Of a stretch of DNA of 49,040 bases, positions 15,063 to 22,976 are shown one piece after another; the stretch's first letter is position 1, and every line of letters starts with the position of its first letter. The DNA lies in contig JAFQYO010000015.1 in the NCBI GenBank assembly GCA_017406405.1, forward strand, positions 1 through 49,040, written 5' to 3'. This DNA comes from Candidatus Saccharimonadota bacterium (lineage in GTDB: Bacteria > Patescibacteriota > Saccharimonadia > Saccharimonadales > Saccharimonadaceae). The position numbers and the translations under genes are program-made. The notes under the pieces are model-generated. The model made no database searches. It was given only the letters and a program-made list of their open reading frames with translations, and was not told the origin of the DNA.

Positions 15063-15831
15063 TTTTTACTCGTTTGGCTATTTCTATTATATCAGTAAAT
15101 TCGGGAGCAATCAAACTTGCGCCGCCAATCAGAAGACCGTTACAATCTCTGAGAGAGAGATAGGATTCGGCATTTAGGGAACGGACGCTTCCGCCAAACA
15201 AAAGCGGGGTTTCTTCGGAAATTTTCGAGCCGAAGGCTTCCCTAAGGATATTTCGGACGAGCTTCAGGACATCCGCGACATCAAGAGGAGAGGCAAGACG
15301 GGCGGGTTGGCCATGGCCAGAAATCGCCCAAACTGGTTCATAAGCGATGAGGACTTTCGAAATATCTTCTTTCGGGACGTCGGAAAGACCCCCGAGGAGT
15401 TGGTCGCGGATTACGTCGACAGTTTCGCCGAAAGATCGTTCAGAATCAGTTTCGCCAATGCAAAGAATCGGCGTTACTCCGCCACGAAGGGCGGCGGCGA
15501 CCTTTTTCTTGATGTCTTTGTCGGTTTCGCCGAAAATATAACGACGCTCGGAATGCCCAACAATCGCATAATCGACAAGGGAGCGGAGCTGAGAAATGGA
15601 AACTTCGCCGGTGTACGAGCCAAAGTCTTTATAAAAGAAATTTTGGCAAGCGAGTTTTATTTTTCGGCGGTCGGTCTGAAGCGAGAGAGTTTGGAGGGCG
15701 ACGAGAGAAGGCGCAACAACCGTTTCAAGATCGCGATAGGCGCGGACTTTCGAGAGAAGTTTGTGTAAATAAAGCGAGGATTCGCCAACGGTGAAGTTCA
15801 TCTTCCAGTTGCCGATGATATAAGTCTTCAT
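15046..15831 (-). CDS. tpiA: Triosephosphate isomerase
   Basis: This 261-residue enzyme interconverts glyceraldehyde 3-phosphate and dihydroxyacetone phosphate. The catalytic residues are visible: Lys10 in GNWKMN, His93 in VGHSERR, and Glu165 in AYEPVWAIS. The phosphate-binding segments LLFGGSVRS and GLLIGGASL are near the C-terminus. Length is normal for the family. A TAATAT box seven bases before the ATG and no Shine-Dalgarno suggest a leaderless start. It would feed glyceraldehyde 3-phosphate, also produced by the phosphoketolase at 32.9-35.0 kb, into lower glycolysis. Confidence 0.96.
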   Translation of the reverse strand: MKTYIIGNWKMNFTVGESSLYLHKLLSKVRAYRDLETVVAPSLVALQTLSLQTDRRKIKLACQNFFYKDFGSYTGEVSISQLRSLVDYAIVGHSERRYIFGETDKDIKKKVAAALRGGVTPILCIGETDSERSFGETVDVIRDQLLGGLSDVPKEDISKVLIAYEPVWAISGHGQPARLASPLDVADVLKLVRNILREAFGSKISEETPLLFGGSVRSLNAESYLSLRDCNGLLIGGASLIAPEFTDIIEIAKRVKNDRVI

Positions 15832-15888
15832 GATTTTTATATTACACTAAAATTAAAGAAAACACAAGCGTAAAGGCATGAGAAGAAA

Positions 15889-16689
15889 CTATTTCAGAGC
15901 GCCGGAAACACCAAGAATCCCGCGAAGAGCGTAAGCTGTGTCTTCGTGAGAACGAACGGTTATGGTGTCAATCCCCATTTCTACGACGGGATAGTCGTTT
16001 CCGCCGGGCTGGGTCATGTCGCCAAAATAAAGAATATCGGACTTTTCGGCGTTGAGTTCTTCCATGAGGTGAGTCATACCAAAAACTTTGTTCATTCCGG
16101 GGACAAAAGCGTTTATTGAAGTTGTTCCGCCGATTTCAAACTCAAAATCAGGAGCAAGGAGTTTTGCTTTTTCGACGATTTTTTCGCGCTTTTTGCAGTC
16201 AGGGTCCCAAGCGTATTTTTCTTTAGTCCCAGCGGATTGGCCAAGGGCAGAAAAGGTTACTTGAGAAAGGCGATTCTCGATTATCTCGTCGCCTGGTTTT
16301 AACTTGTCTTCCTCCCAAAAACCAAGCTCTTTTGCGGATTTTTCGAGCGCGGAGCAAATCTCCGAAACTTGAGCGTCTGTCAGGGGGAAATTATAGACTT
16401 TTTCCCAGTTTTTCGGGGAATAGGTTTTGTCGGAAGAATTGTAGCGATAATATTGAGTTCCTTGAGCGACAAAAAGGTGGAGGTTTTTAAGATCGGAGGG
16501 CTTTCCGCCGTTTTTAAGGATTGGGTCGACGATTTGAATCAGGAATTGGTCGAATTTTTGGCCAGAAATGGGGCAGATTTTGAACCCGGCGCGAAGTAAT
16601 TTTATTAGAAGCTCCGAGATTTCTTCGGGAATAGGGGTTTTAGCGACGTTGAGGGTTTGATCTACGTCGAAAGCAAGAATTTTTTTCAT
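15889..16689 (-). CDS. HAD-IIB phosphatase/phosphomannomutase-like protein
   Basis: This 266-residue protein opens with the HAD motif DVDQTLN (Asp8 and Asp10). It continues with ISGQKFDQF, an IIENRLSQVTFSALGQSA segment, a DPDCKKREK stretch and FGDMTQPGGNDYPV near 235. This order and the GGNDY motif match eukaryote-type phosphomannomutases and related HAD-IIB sugar phosphatases. Whether it is a mutase or a hydrolase is not certain: the first motif has Gln where most members have Gly. A TCCTCC complement (GGAGGA) precedes its ATG eight bases after the pilin stop, so the two are in one operon. A role in making activated mannose for glycans is possible. Confidence 0.75.
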   Translation of the reverse strand: MKKILAFDVDQTLNVAKTPIPEEISELLIKLLRAGFKICPISGQKFDQFLIQIVDPILKNGGKPSDLKNLHLFVAQGTQYYRYNSSDKTYSPKNWEKVYNFPLTDAQVSEICSALEKSAKELGFWEEDKLKPGDEIIENRLSQVTFSALGQSAGTKEKYAWDPDCKKREKIVEKAKLLAPDFEFEIGGTTSINAFVPGMNKVFGMTHLMEELNAEKSDILYFGDMTQPGGNDYPVVEMGIDTITVRSHEDTAYALRGILGVSGALK

Positions 16690-16697
16690 TTTCCTCC

Positions 16698-17099
16698 TTA
16701 GTTGTTGCGGTTACGCTTTAGAAAATCATCTTCTTTTTCGAGTTCGGCGCGTAAAGTGTAGGACTTACACTTTCCGTCTTTACAATTTGTCGGTTCATAG
16801 AAATAAGAACCAAATTCGCTGTTTAGATAAAAGCCGTTTGGGTCCGTAAAAAGCTCCGGGTCAATCACCTTTAAGACGTCTTCGGAGATTTCTTCAGGAT
16901 AGTAGTTTTTCGCAGGATAAAAGCTCTCTTCAAGAGCGTAATACATGGCGTTTATTGCGATTTTTCGTTTGTCATCTCGGAGCATAGCGTCAGAATTTCC
17001 CTTCTGGACAAAGAAGAGAATGAAGAGAAGCGCCGCAAAGCCTATCACCACAAGGACTTCGGGGACGGTAAAACCGCGCTTTTTCAAAAGCAATTTCAT
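16698..17099 (-). CDS. Type IV pilin-like prepilin
   Basis: This 133-residue protein carries a class III prepilin leader: a basic MKLLLKKRG, then FTVPEVLVVIGFAALLFILF. Glu is at position 5 after the Gly/Phe cleavage site, as required for pilin assembly. The mature C-terminal part has one Cys pair (TNCKDGKCKS), typical of a disulfide-closed loop. It would be processed by a prepilin peptidase, not seen here. TATAAT (17106-17111) ends six bases before the ATG, so the transcript is predicted to be leaderless. Together with comEC in this window it fits a DNA-uptake or adhesion pilus. Confidence 0.85.
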   Translation of the reverse strand: MKLLLKKRGFTVPEVLVVIGFAALLFILFFVQKGNSDAMLRDDKRKIAINAMYYALEESFYPAKNYYPEEISEDVLKVIDPELFTDPNGFYLNSEFGSYFYEPTNCKDGKCKSYTLRAELEKEDDFLKRNRNN

Positions 17100-17157
17100 A
17101 GAACTATTATAACACGATTATTTTACTTTGGGGAGGGGGTGTGGTAAAATTAGTCGC

Positions 17158-17243
17158 GGAAGGGTGGCCGAGTGGTTGATGGCACTGGTCTTGAAAACCA
17201 GCAGATTAACGTCTCGCAGGTTCGAATCCTGTCCCTTCCGCCA
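17158..17243 (+). tRNA. tRNA-Ser (UGA)
   Basis: Acceptor stem GGAAGGG/CCCTTCC, discriminator G and encoded CCA. The anticodon loop CTTGAAA carries TGA, and a long variable arm (GCAGATTAACGTCTCGC region) is typical of class II tRNA-Ser. A TAAAAT box (17144-17149) lies a few bases upstream. Confidence 0.95.
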
Positions 17244-17249
17244 AAATTG

Positions 17250-17326
17250 CGGGGCTTGGCGCAGCTTGGTAGCGCGCACGCATGGGGTGCGTGAGGTCAG
17301 GAGTTCAAATCTCCTAGCCCCGACCA
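17250..17326 (+). tRNA. tRNA-Pro (GGG)
   Basis: Acceptor stem CGGGGCT/AGCCCCG, anticodon stem CACGC/GCGTG around ATGGGGT with anticodon GGG, a T arm with GAGTTCAAATCTC and encoded CCA. Only six bases separate it from tRNA-Ser, so the two are one transcript. Confidence 0.95.
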
Positions 17327-17333
17327 TAGATAA

Positions 17334-17358
17334 CTCCCTTCAGGGGGAGAATTTTTAT
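17334..17358 (+). terminator. Terminator of the tRNA-Ser/tRNA-Pro unit
   Basis: CTCCC and GGGAG form a short stem followed by AATTTTTATTG. It overlaps the last codons of the convergent CBS gene. Confidence 0.7.
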
Positions 17359-18005
17359 TGTTCGCGAAGGGCAACCGCAGAAAGGTCGGAATCTTTATGA
17401 AAGTCATCAGTCGGGGTTTTCCCGAGCAAGAAAGAAATGAGCATTTCGGGAGTTAGAAGCCCAACGATATTTCTAAATCTGTCAATCACTATCAACAAAC
17501 AAGCATTTGTGCGTAGAAAAGTCGCAAAAGCCATCTCGAGAGAATAATCCATGCGAACATAATAGACGTTTGGGTCGAGGTATTTTAAGGCACGGTCAGC
17601 TTCGCGAATTGCGAGAGAGGTTAAGTTGTCAATCGAGAGAGTACCGACGATTTTCCCGGTCCCATCGACAACTGGGAAATGAGAAAAACCGGATTTATAA
17701 AGCTTATCGAGGACGAGGGGGCCGAGAAATTCAGTTTCTTTTACGAAGGTGATTGCGGGTTTTTCGAGCATAATCTCTCGAACTTCGGTTTCGGAAAAAG
17801 TCATGGCAGAGGCGATGATTTTTCTTTGTTTTTTCGAGAGAACGGTTTCGGGAGTACGACGCAGAACATCGAGAAGCTCAGATTCGGATTTTGGAGCGGG
17901 AATACGTTTTACGACCTCGACCGAAGGTTTTTCGCGATATTTTTCGAGCTTTGGGTCGAGATTTTTGACGAATTTCCGCATAAAAGATTCTTGAGAGTCG
18001 TGCAT
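17355..18005 (-). CDS. Two-CBS-domain cytoplasmic protein
   Basis: The start at 18005 is preferred: TATAAT (18013-18018) lies seven bases before it and there is no Shine-Dalgarno, so it is predicted leaderless. The 216-residue protein has an N-terminal basic helix region and two CBS repeats. The first (about 95-155) contains MLEKPAITFVKE and GFSHFPVVDGTGKIVGTLSI, and the second (about 160-210) contains NACLLIVIDRFRNIVGLLTPEM. This is the regulatory-pair arrangement of CorC/HlyC-type proteins, but no membrane DUF21 domain or CorC C-terminal domain is fused. It likely binds an adenine nucleotide and regulates a partner that is not identified here. Confidence 0.8.
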   Translation of the reverse strand: MHDSQESFMRKFVKNLDPKLEKYREKPSVEVVKRIPAPKSESELLDVLRRTPETVLSKKQRKIIASAMTFSETEVREIMLEKPAITFVKETEFLGPLVLDKLYKSGFSHFPVVDGTGKIVGTLSIDNLTSLAIREADRALKYLDPNVYYVRMDYSLEMAFATFLRTNACLLIVIDRFRNIVGLLTPEMLISFLLGKTPTDDFHKDSDLSAVALREQ

Positions 18006-18074
18006 TTTATATATTATACCATATTCTCTGGGGTAATTGTTCAAAATCTAGAGAGATTGTGGTATAATTTTTTT

Positions 18075-19835
18075 ATGTATATTAAGTCTAGTGAACTCAA
18101 AAACTCTCTTGGAAAAACTGTAACTGTCGCGGGCTGGGTTAATTCGCGCCGAGACCACGGGGGATTGATTTTTATAGATTTACGAGATTTCTCGGGAATT
18201 ATTCAGCTTGTCGTCACGCCAGAAGTTGAGGAGAGTTTTAAGCTTGCGGAGTCAGTCCGAGACGAGTTTGTGCTTAGAGCGACTGGAAAAATGCGCGAAA
18301 GGGCGCCGGAGTTAAAAAACCCAAACATCCCGACAGGAGATATTGAGCTCGTGGTCGAAAAACTGGAGCTTTTGAACAAATCTGAGCCTCTGCCAGTCAA
18401 CACGCATGATGACGGGCCGATGAGTTCGGAAGAAATGAGACTGAAATATCGTTTCTTGGATTTGCGCCGACCTAAGATGCAGAAACTTCTTAAAGAACGT
18501 TCGCGATATTATCAGTTCTTAAGAAATTACATGTACGAAAAAGAGTTCACAGAAATTACGACGCCGATTCTCGCGAATTCGTCGCCGGAGGGGGCGCGAG
18601 ACTTTTTGATCCCCTCTCGGCTACATCCAGGAAAGTTTTATGCTTTACCACAGGCACCGCAACAGTTTAAACAACTTTTGATGGTCGGGGGAGTCGAAAA
18701 ATATTTCCAAATTGCACCGTGTTTTAGGGACGAAGACCCGAGAGCTGACCGGCTTTATGGCGATTTTTATCAACTCGACTTAGAAATGTCGTTTGTTGAT
18801 AACGGCGAAGTCGTTCGAGAAACAGTCGAGCCTTTGATAAAAACTTTGGTGACGGATTTTGCGAAAAAGAAACTATTGACCGAAAAAGTTAAACGCATTT
18901 CTTATAGCGAAGCGATGGAGAAATACGGAACAGACAAGCCAGATTTGCGCTATAAAATGGAGTTGGTCGAGCTTACTGATGTGTTTGAAAAAACAGAATT
19001 TAAGGTGTTTAAGGCTGAGTGCGTGAAGGCAATTTTAGTGAAAGACGGAGCAAGTTTAACTCGGTCTCAAATAGACAATTTTACAGAATTTGCAAAGAAA
19101 GAAGGGGCGGGCGGACTTGCGTATATATTATATATGGACGGAGAAGCCAAATCGCCAATTTTAAAGTTTATGAAACCGGAAGAAGTCGCAGCCATCAAGA
19201 AGAGGACCGGAGCGAAAGACGGAGACGCGGTTTTCTTTGGGGCTGATTCGCGAGAGAAAGTGAATAAGGTTCTTGGACAACTCAGAATTCAGTTTGCGGA
19301 GCATTTTAAGCTCGCAAAAGATGATGAAGTGGCGTTGTGTTGGATTGTGGATTTTCCGTTTTATGAGTGGGATGAGAAAATAAAGAAACTCGATTTTGGA
19401 CATAACCCGTTTTCGATGCCGAAAGGGGGACTCGAAACTTTAGACAAAGCTAAAACTGACGAAGAAAAGTTGGCGATTGTGGCTGACCAATACGATATGG
19501 TGATGAACGGGTTTGAGATTTGCTCAGGCGCGGTTAGAAACTTCAATCCAGAAATCATGTACAAAGTTTTCAATATTCTTGGGTTTAATAACGAGTACGT
19601 TGAGACGAGATTTGGAGGTATGCTTTCCGCCTTTAAATTTGGGGCGCCACCACATGCGGGATGTGCGTTCGGGATTGATAGGATTTTTATGGTGCTGGAA
19701 AATACTGATAATATTCGTGATATTGTCGCTTTCCCGAAGAACGGTTCGGGCGTGGATTTGATGATGGACTCTCCGTCAAGCGTTGATGAACTTCAACTCG
19801 AAGAAGCTCATCTCGAAATCGTCGAAGACGAATAA
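18075..19835 (+). CDS. aspS: Aspartyl-tRNA synthetase (bacterial type)
   Basis: This 586-residue class II synthetase has an N-terminal OB anticodon-binding domain starting SLGKTVTVAGWVNSRRDHGG. Motif 2 is CFRDEDPRADRLYGDFYQLD, a bacterial GAD insertion lies in the middle, and motif 3 is FGAPPHAGCAFGIDR. The motif 2 loop differs from the common DLRADRQPEFTQID by a PRADRLYGDFYQ form. The frame is open for 132 codons upstream, but TATAAT (18063-18068) ends six bases before this ATG and homology starts here, so the gene is leaderless. It charges tRNA-Asp; whether it also charges tRNA-Asn cannot be told. Confidence 0.95.
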   Translation: MYIKSSELKNSLGKTVTVAGWVNSRRDHGGLIFIDLRDFSGIIQLVVTPEVEESFKLAESVRDEFVLRATGKMRERAPELKNPNIPTGDIELVVEKLELLNKSEPLPVNTHDDGPMSSEEMRLKYRFLDLRRPKMQKLLKERSRYYQFLRNYMYEKEFTEITTPILANSSPEGARDFLIPSRLHPGKFYALPQAPQQFKQLLMVGGVEKYFQIAPCFRDEDPRADRLYGDFYQLDLEMSFVDNGEVVRETVEPLIKTLVTDFAKKKLLTEKVKRISYSEAMEKYGTDKPDLRYKMELVELTDVFEKTEFKVFKAECVKAILVKDGASLTRSQIDNFTEFAKKEGAGGLAYILYMDGEAKSPILKFMKPEEVAAIKKRTGAKDGDAVFFGADSREKVNKVLGQLRIQFAEHFKLAKDDEVALCWIVDFPFYEWDEKIKKLDFGHNPFSMPKGGLETLDKAKTDEEKLAIVADQYDMVMNGFEICSGAVRNFNPEIMYKVFNILGFNNEYVETRFGGMLSAFKFGAPPHAGCAFGIDRIFMVLENTDNIRDIVAFPKNGSGVDLMMDSPSSVDELQLEEAHLEIVEDE

Positions 19836-19838
19836 AGA

Positions 19839-21272
19839 TTAGCCTTTGATTTTCTTGGCGATATTTTTCGTTGAGAGTTGGTCGAGGGTCAAAACTGAGC
19901 AAATCGGAGCCGTTAATAGAATTGCGGCGATGATTTTTGTGACTTCGGAGCTGAGACCTATTAGTAGGCCGGGGTGGACATTCTCAGCGAAGAGAGAGGT
20001 CAGCATTGCGGAAAGCACGCTTGCGTCTTTTAAGGAAATCACGACGGCAATGCCGAGGCCAAGAACAGTCGAGAAAAAGACGGTCATAAGACAAAGCTCG
20101 AGAAGATAGAAGAAGTAAATAACGAGGATTTCCAGAGAGGACGCGCCGAGCGAACGGTAAAGCGCAATCGACTTGGCGTTTTCGCCAACTAGGCGAATAA
20201 AGGTGAAGACGGAAATCGTTATGGCGACGAGAAGGAGGGCGATTTCGCCATAATTGAAATAATAATAGAGGATATTTAGGGCGTGAGTTGTATTGAGCCG
20301 ATCGCCGACAAGCTCAGAAACGGTATAGTTTGTGCATTTCCCTAGGTTTTCTTCAATGTTACAATCTTCGGCTGAATAGTAGGCGTAAGCATCGTCGAGG
20401 GATTTGAACTCGATAATCGGGAGGGCCGTGTTCCGTTCGGACGCATCGAACAGCTCGCGATAGTTTATGGTTGTGTCGCTGTCGCGTGCAACATAGAGGT
20501 CGGGTTCAATCACACGATTCGAAACGCTACTAAGGAAGAAATCAAGAATGCGGATGTCACGATAACCTTGAGAGATAGTGGTCGGAGTTCGCGAAGAACC
20601 GATAACACCAGCGACGACATATTCGAGAGTTTTTTCTTCGTAGTTCGCCTCTTCGGAGAGTTCTTCAAGAGCCGGATCGCCTTCGAGCAGTTCTTCCGAG
20701 ACAAATGTGGAGGTCGGAACAGAGAATGATTCTGAAAATGTTTTTCCGACAGTTGCGGCCTTTAGGGCTTCGATTTCCGAGAGAGAATAGGTTTTTCTTC
20801 CATAAACGTAGGAGTTGTCGTCGGGACTGTTGACGAGTTTGTCGGCTTCGTCGAGGGAAATAATTTTAAAGAGCGTTCCGCGGTTGTATTGGTTCAGGTT
20901 TATTTCGATAACGTCTTTAACGAAATCTTCGTTGACAACTTTAAAGGAATGGCCACCGTTTTTATATGTGTAGATGTCGACTTTGCCGACGATTTCGCCG
21001 TTATAGGCGGAGGACTTTTGGCGGACGTACGGCTCAAGGGCTTCCCAGTCAAGACAGACGTTGTTCATGCAGGAATTAGAAGTAACATAAAGCTTTCTGC
21101 CAGAGAGAGAATTTGACGTGCGAACAAAAACGTCTTCAAGACCTTCAAATAGAAAAACTGCACCGAGCATGATTCCGAACAAAATGCCAATTGTGATTAC
21201 GGAAAGGATGTTTTGTCTCTTCCGGGAGGCAATATGGCGACGACTGATTTGGATGAGACTAATAAACTTCAT
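19839..21272 (-). CDS. MacB/FtsX-type ABC transporter permease
   Basis: The 477-residue protein has the topology of MacB/LolC/FtsX permeases: one N-terminal helix (about 25-45, preceded by RRHIASRKRQNIL), a large extracytoplasmic domain of about 270 residues, and three C-terminal helices (about 335-470). The cytoplasmic loop has ENAKSIALYRSLGASS, a typical coupling-helix motif of this family. Its start overlaps the ATPase gene by 14 bases. Such systems move or mechanically transmit to envelope substrates; the substrate here is unknown. The extracytoplasmic domain has two Cys pairs that the co-encoded DsbA-like protein could oxidise. Confidence 0.85.
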   Translation of the reverse strand: MKFISLIQISRRHIASRKRQNILSVITIGILFGIMLGAVFLFEGLEDVFVRTSNSLSGRKLYVTSNSCMNNVCLDWEALEPYVRQKSSAYNGEIVGKVDIYTYKNGGHSFKVVNEDFVKDVIEINLNQYNRGTLFKIISLDEADKLVNSPDDNSYVYGRKTYSLSEIEALKAATVGKTFSESFSVPTSTFVSEELLEGDPALEELSEEANYEEKTLEYVVAGVIGSSRTPTTISQGYRDIRILDFFLSSVSNRVIEPDLYVARDSDTTINYRELFDASERNTALPIIEFKSLDDAYAYYSAEDCNIEENLGKCTNYTVSELVGDRLNTTHALNILYYYFNYGEIALLLVAITISVFTFIRLVGENAKSIALYRSLGASSLEILVIYFFYLLELCLMTVFFSTVLGLGIAVVISLKDASVLSAMLTSLFAENVHPGLLIGLSSEVTKIIAAILLTAPICSVLTLDQLSTKNIAKKIKG

Positions 21273-21957
21273 TTTGGGACTCTCCTAGAGTTATGACTTT
21301 TGTCGCGAAAGGGCGAATCGCCTCATCATGAGAAGCGACGACGATAGTCGTGTCGGTTTTTTCCTGAAAGACTTGGAGGATGCGAAGGACCTTGTTCGCG
21401 CTTTCTTTGTCGAGATTTGAAGTCGGTTCGTCGGCGAGAACAACACGAGGGCTAAGGAAAAGAGCTCGTGCGATACAGGCACGCTCAGCTTGACCGCCAG
21501 CAGTTTCGGCGGGGAATTTTTTAAGGGAGTCGGAGATGCCGAGGATTTTAGCGATGGTTTTTAGGCGCTCTTTTAGAGCCGGGGCTGGCATGTTTGCGAA
21601 AACACCCGGAAGGGAGATATTTTCGCCAATGGTGAGATTTGGGTCAAGGAAGAATCCCTGGAAGATAAAGCCAACATATTTTTGGTAGAGTTCTTGTTTT
21701 TCTCGGCCTTTTAGTCCGCGAATGTTTTTTCCGCCGACGATAACTTCGCCAGAATCAGGAGTTTCGATTCCGCCGATTATGTTTAGGAGCGTCGACTTTC
21801 CAGAACCGCTCGGGCCGGTAATCATGACAAAATCGCCGTCTTTTATCAAGGCACTAAAAGAAGTCAAAACTTGTTTGTTCTTAAAGCTTTTAGAGATGTT
21901 GATTAGTTTGATGCCCGCCACTTTTGATGCCCTTTTAGTTTTGAGTTTTCTCCGCAA
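21259..21957 (-). CDS. ABC transporter ATPase (MacB/LolD family)
   Basis: This 232-residue ATPase has Walker A GPSGSGKST (near residue 50), signature AGGQAERACIARAL, Walker B VVLADEP followed by TSNLD, and the switch His in VVASHDEA. The signature has an unusual AGGQAER in place of SGGQQQR. It overlaps the DsbA-like gene upstream (23 bases) and the permease downstream (14 bases), so the three are one operon. It powers the FtsX-like permease from the cytoplasm. Confidence 0.92.
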   Translation of the reverse strand: MRRKLKTKRASKVAGIKLINISKSFKNKQVLTSFSALIKDGDFVMITGPSGSGKSTLLNIIGGIETPDSGEVIVGGKNIRGLKGREKQELYQKYVGFIFQGFFLDPNLTIGENISLPGVFANMPAPALKERLKTIAKILGISDSLKKFPAETAGGQAERACIARALFLSPRVVLADEPTSNLDKESANKVLRILQVFQEKTDTTIVVASHDEAIRPFATKVITLGESQNEVY

Positions 21958-22678
21958 GTTGTTTGTTTATGTAGTCCCGGAAGATAGATAAGGTTTCGGA
22001 CTTTGTTTGGGTGTCACTTTTTATCCATTCGATTTCCTTTCCGTCCTCGCCGAAGAAAGCAGGAGTCGCGGAGATGTTTAAGGATTTTGCAATCGTGTCG
22101 TCGAAATTAACTTTTTTCTTTACGGCGTCGGAGGCCATATCAGAACGGAATTGTTCGACGTCGCCTTTGCCATCGGAAACTTCTTCGAAATAGGAGACGA
22201 AATAATCGTTTCGCTTTGCGCCGGTCGCATAAAACCATTCGGCTTGGTTCGAGAAGAGGAGGTCTCCGTATTCTTCCCAGTATCCTTGGAGGCCAGCGGC
22301 TTCAACCGCGGAGGAGGCGGCGATGGCGTTTGGATGGATGTTTGTTAGGGGGAAAGAACGAAAAACGATGCGGAGTTTCCCGTCATATTCTTTCAGGAGT
22401 TCTTTCGCCCAGGGATTAAAGTTTGCACAACCAGAGCACTGATAATCGGCGTATTCGTAAATAGTCACGGGAGCGTCGCTAGAACCTTTAACGTGGTCGG
22501 CAATTCCGCCATTGTCTTCGTTTGCGGGGATAATGGAGGTTATATCGTATTTCGAGAGGTCAATCTCGGAGGAGGAATCATCAGACTTCGGGAAAAGATG
22601 CGGCGCGGCGATTACAAATCCGAGAAAAGCGGCAACGAGAACAATAATCGTAATCAGGAGAGGTTTATTATTTTTCAT
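21935..22678 (-). CDS. Membrane-anchored DsbA-family thiol oxidoreductase
   Basis: The 247-residue protein has one N-terminal membrane anchor (about 7-25), then a DsbA/thioredoxin-like domain. The active site is C81-S-G-C84 in YEYADYQCSGCANF, and the cis-Pro loop is SATPAFF. This matches the DsbA-like family common in Gram-positive bacteria and CPR, acting outside the membrane on protein disulfides. TATAAT (22686-22691) stands seven bases before the ATG, so the operon that includes the ABC exporter starts with a leaderless gene. It may fold exported proteins handled by, or forming part of, that ABC system. Confidence 0.9.
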   Translation of the reverse strand: MKNNKPLLITIIVLVAAFLGFVIAAPHLFPKSDDSSSEIDLSKYDITSIIPANEDNGGIADHVKGSSDAPVTIYEYADYQCSGCANFNPWAKELLKEYDGKLRIVFRSFPLTNIHPNAIAASSAVEAAGLQGYWEEYGDLLFSNQAEWFYATGAKRNDYFVSYFEEVSDGKGDVEQFRSDMASDAVKKKVNFDDTIAKSLNISATPAFFGEDGKEIEWIKSDTQTKSETLSIFRDYINKQLAEKTQN

Positions 22679-22708
22679 ATAGACTATTATAGCACATAAA
22701 AAGAAAAA

Positions 22709-22722
22709 GTCCCAGACGGGAC
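22709..22722 (-). terminator. Intrinsic terminator of the 30-codon gene
   Basis: GTCCC AGAC GGGAC forms the stem, and the minus strand continues TTTTTCTTTTT. It lies 19 bases beyond the small gene's stop and just before the dsbA-like promoter. Confidence 0.85.
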
Positions 22723-22740
22723 CAATCTTTATTTTCTATT

Positions 22741-22833
22741 TTATATTTCGATAAACTCTTGCCAGGGAGCAGGAGTAATCTTAGACTCCTTACGTTCGGA
22801 TTTTTTCCGAAGACGTTTCAGTCTGATACGCAT
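22741..22833 (-). CDS. 30-residue basic small protein with its own transcription unit
   Basis: ATG (22831-22833) opens a 30-codon frame ending TAA. The peptide begins MRIRLKRLRKKSERKE and ends PAPWQEFIEI, so it has a strongly basic helical half and a short neutral/acidic half. AGGAG lies about 10 bases upstream of the ATG. A promoter at 22904-22932 with 17-bp spacing and a strong terminator at 22709-22722 enclose it exactly, which supports a real gene. It has no recognised family; size and charge would fit an RNA- or ribosome-binding peptide, which is a guess. It could instead be a leader-type peptide of an RNA gene. Confidence 0.55.
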   Translation of the reverse strand: MRIRLKRLRKKSERKESKITPAPWQEFIEI

Positions 22834-22903
22834 TAGAGAATAATCTCCTTTGTTAGTTAGTCGCTCTTCGACCTGTTTAATAGTCCCCTAAGCGACAAAG
22901 GGT

Positions 22904-22932
22904 ATTTTAACAAAGGTTTTTAGGTTCTGCAA
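22904..22932 (-). promoter_or_regulatory. Promoter of the 30-codon gene
   Basis: On the minus strand TTGCAG (22927-22932), a 17-bp spacer and TAAAAT (22904-22909). The leader of about 64 nt begins with a 6-bp stem, AGCGAC (22891-22896) with GTCGCT (22860-22865). Confidence 0.6.
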
Positions 22933-22976
22933 GACTTGATATTTTCAGTAAAAATAGCTTAATTTGGTTTTAGAAG

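Noticed and set aside
17679-18074. Upstream extension of aspS by 132 codons
   Set aside because: It overlaps the CBS gene on the other strand, and homology and the -10 box both put the start at 18075.
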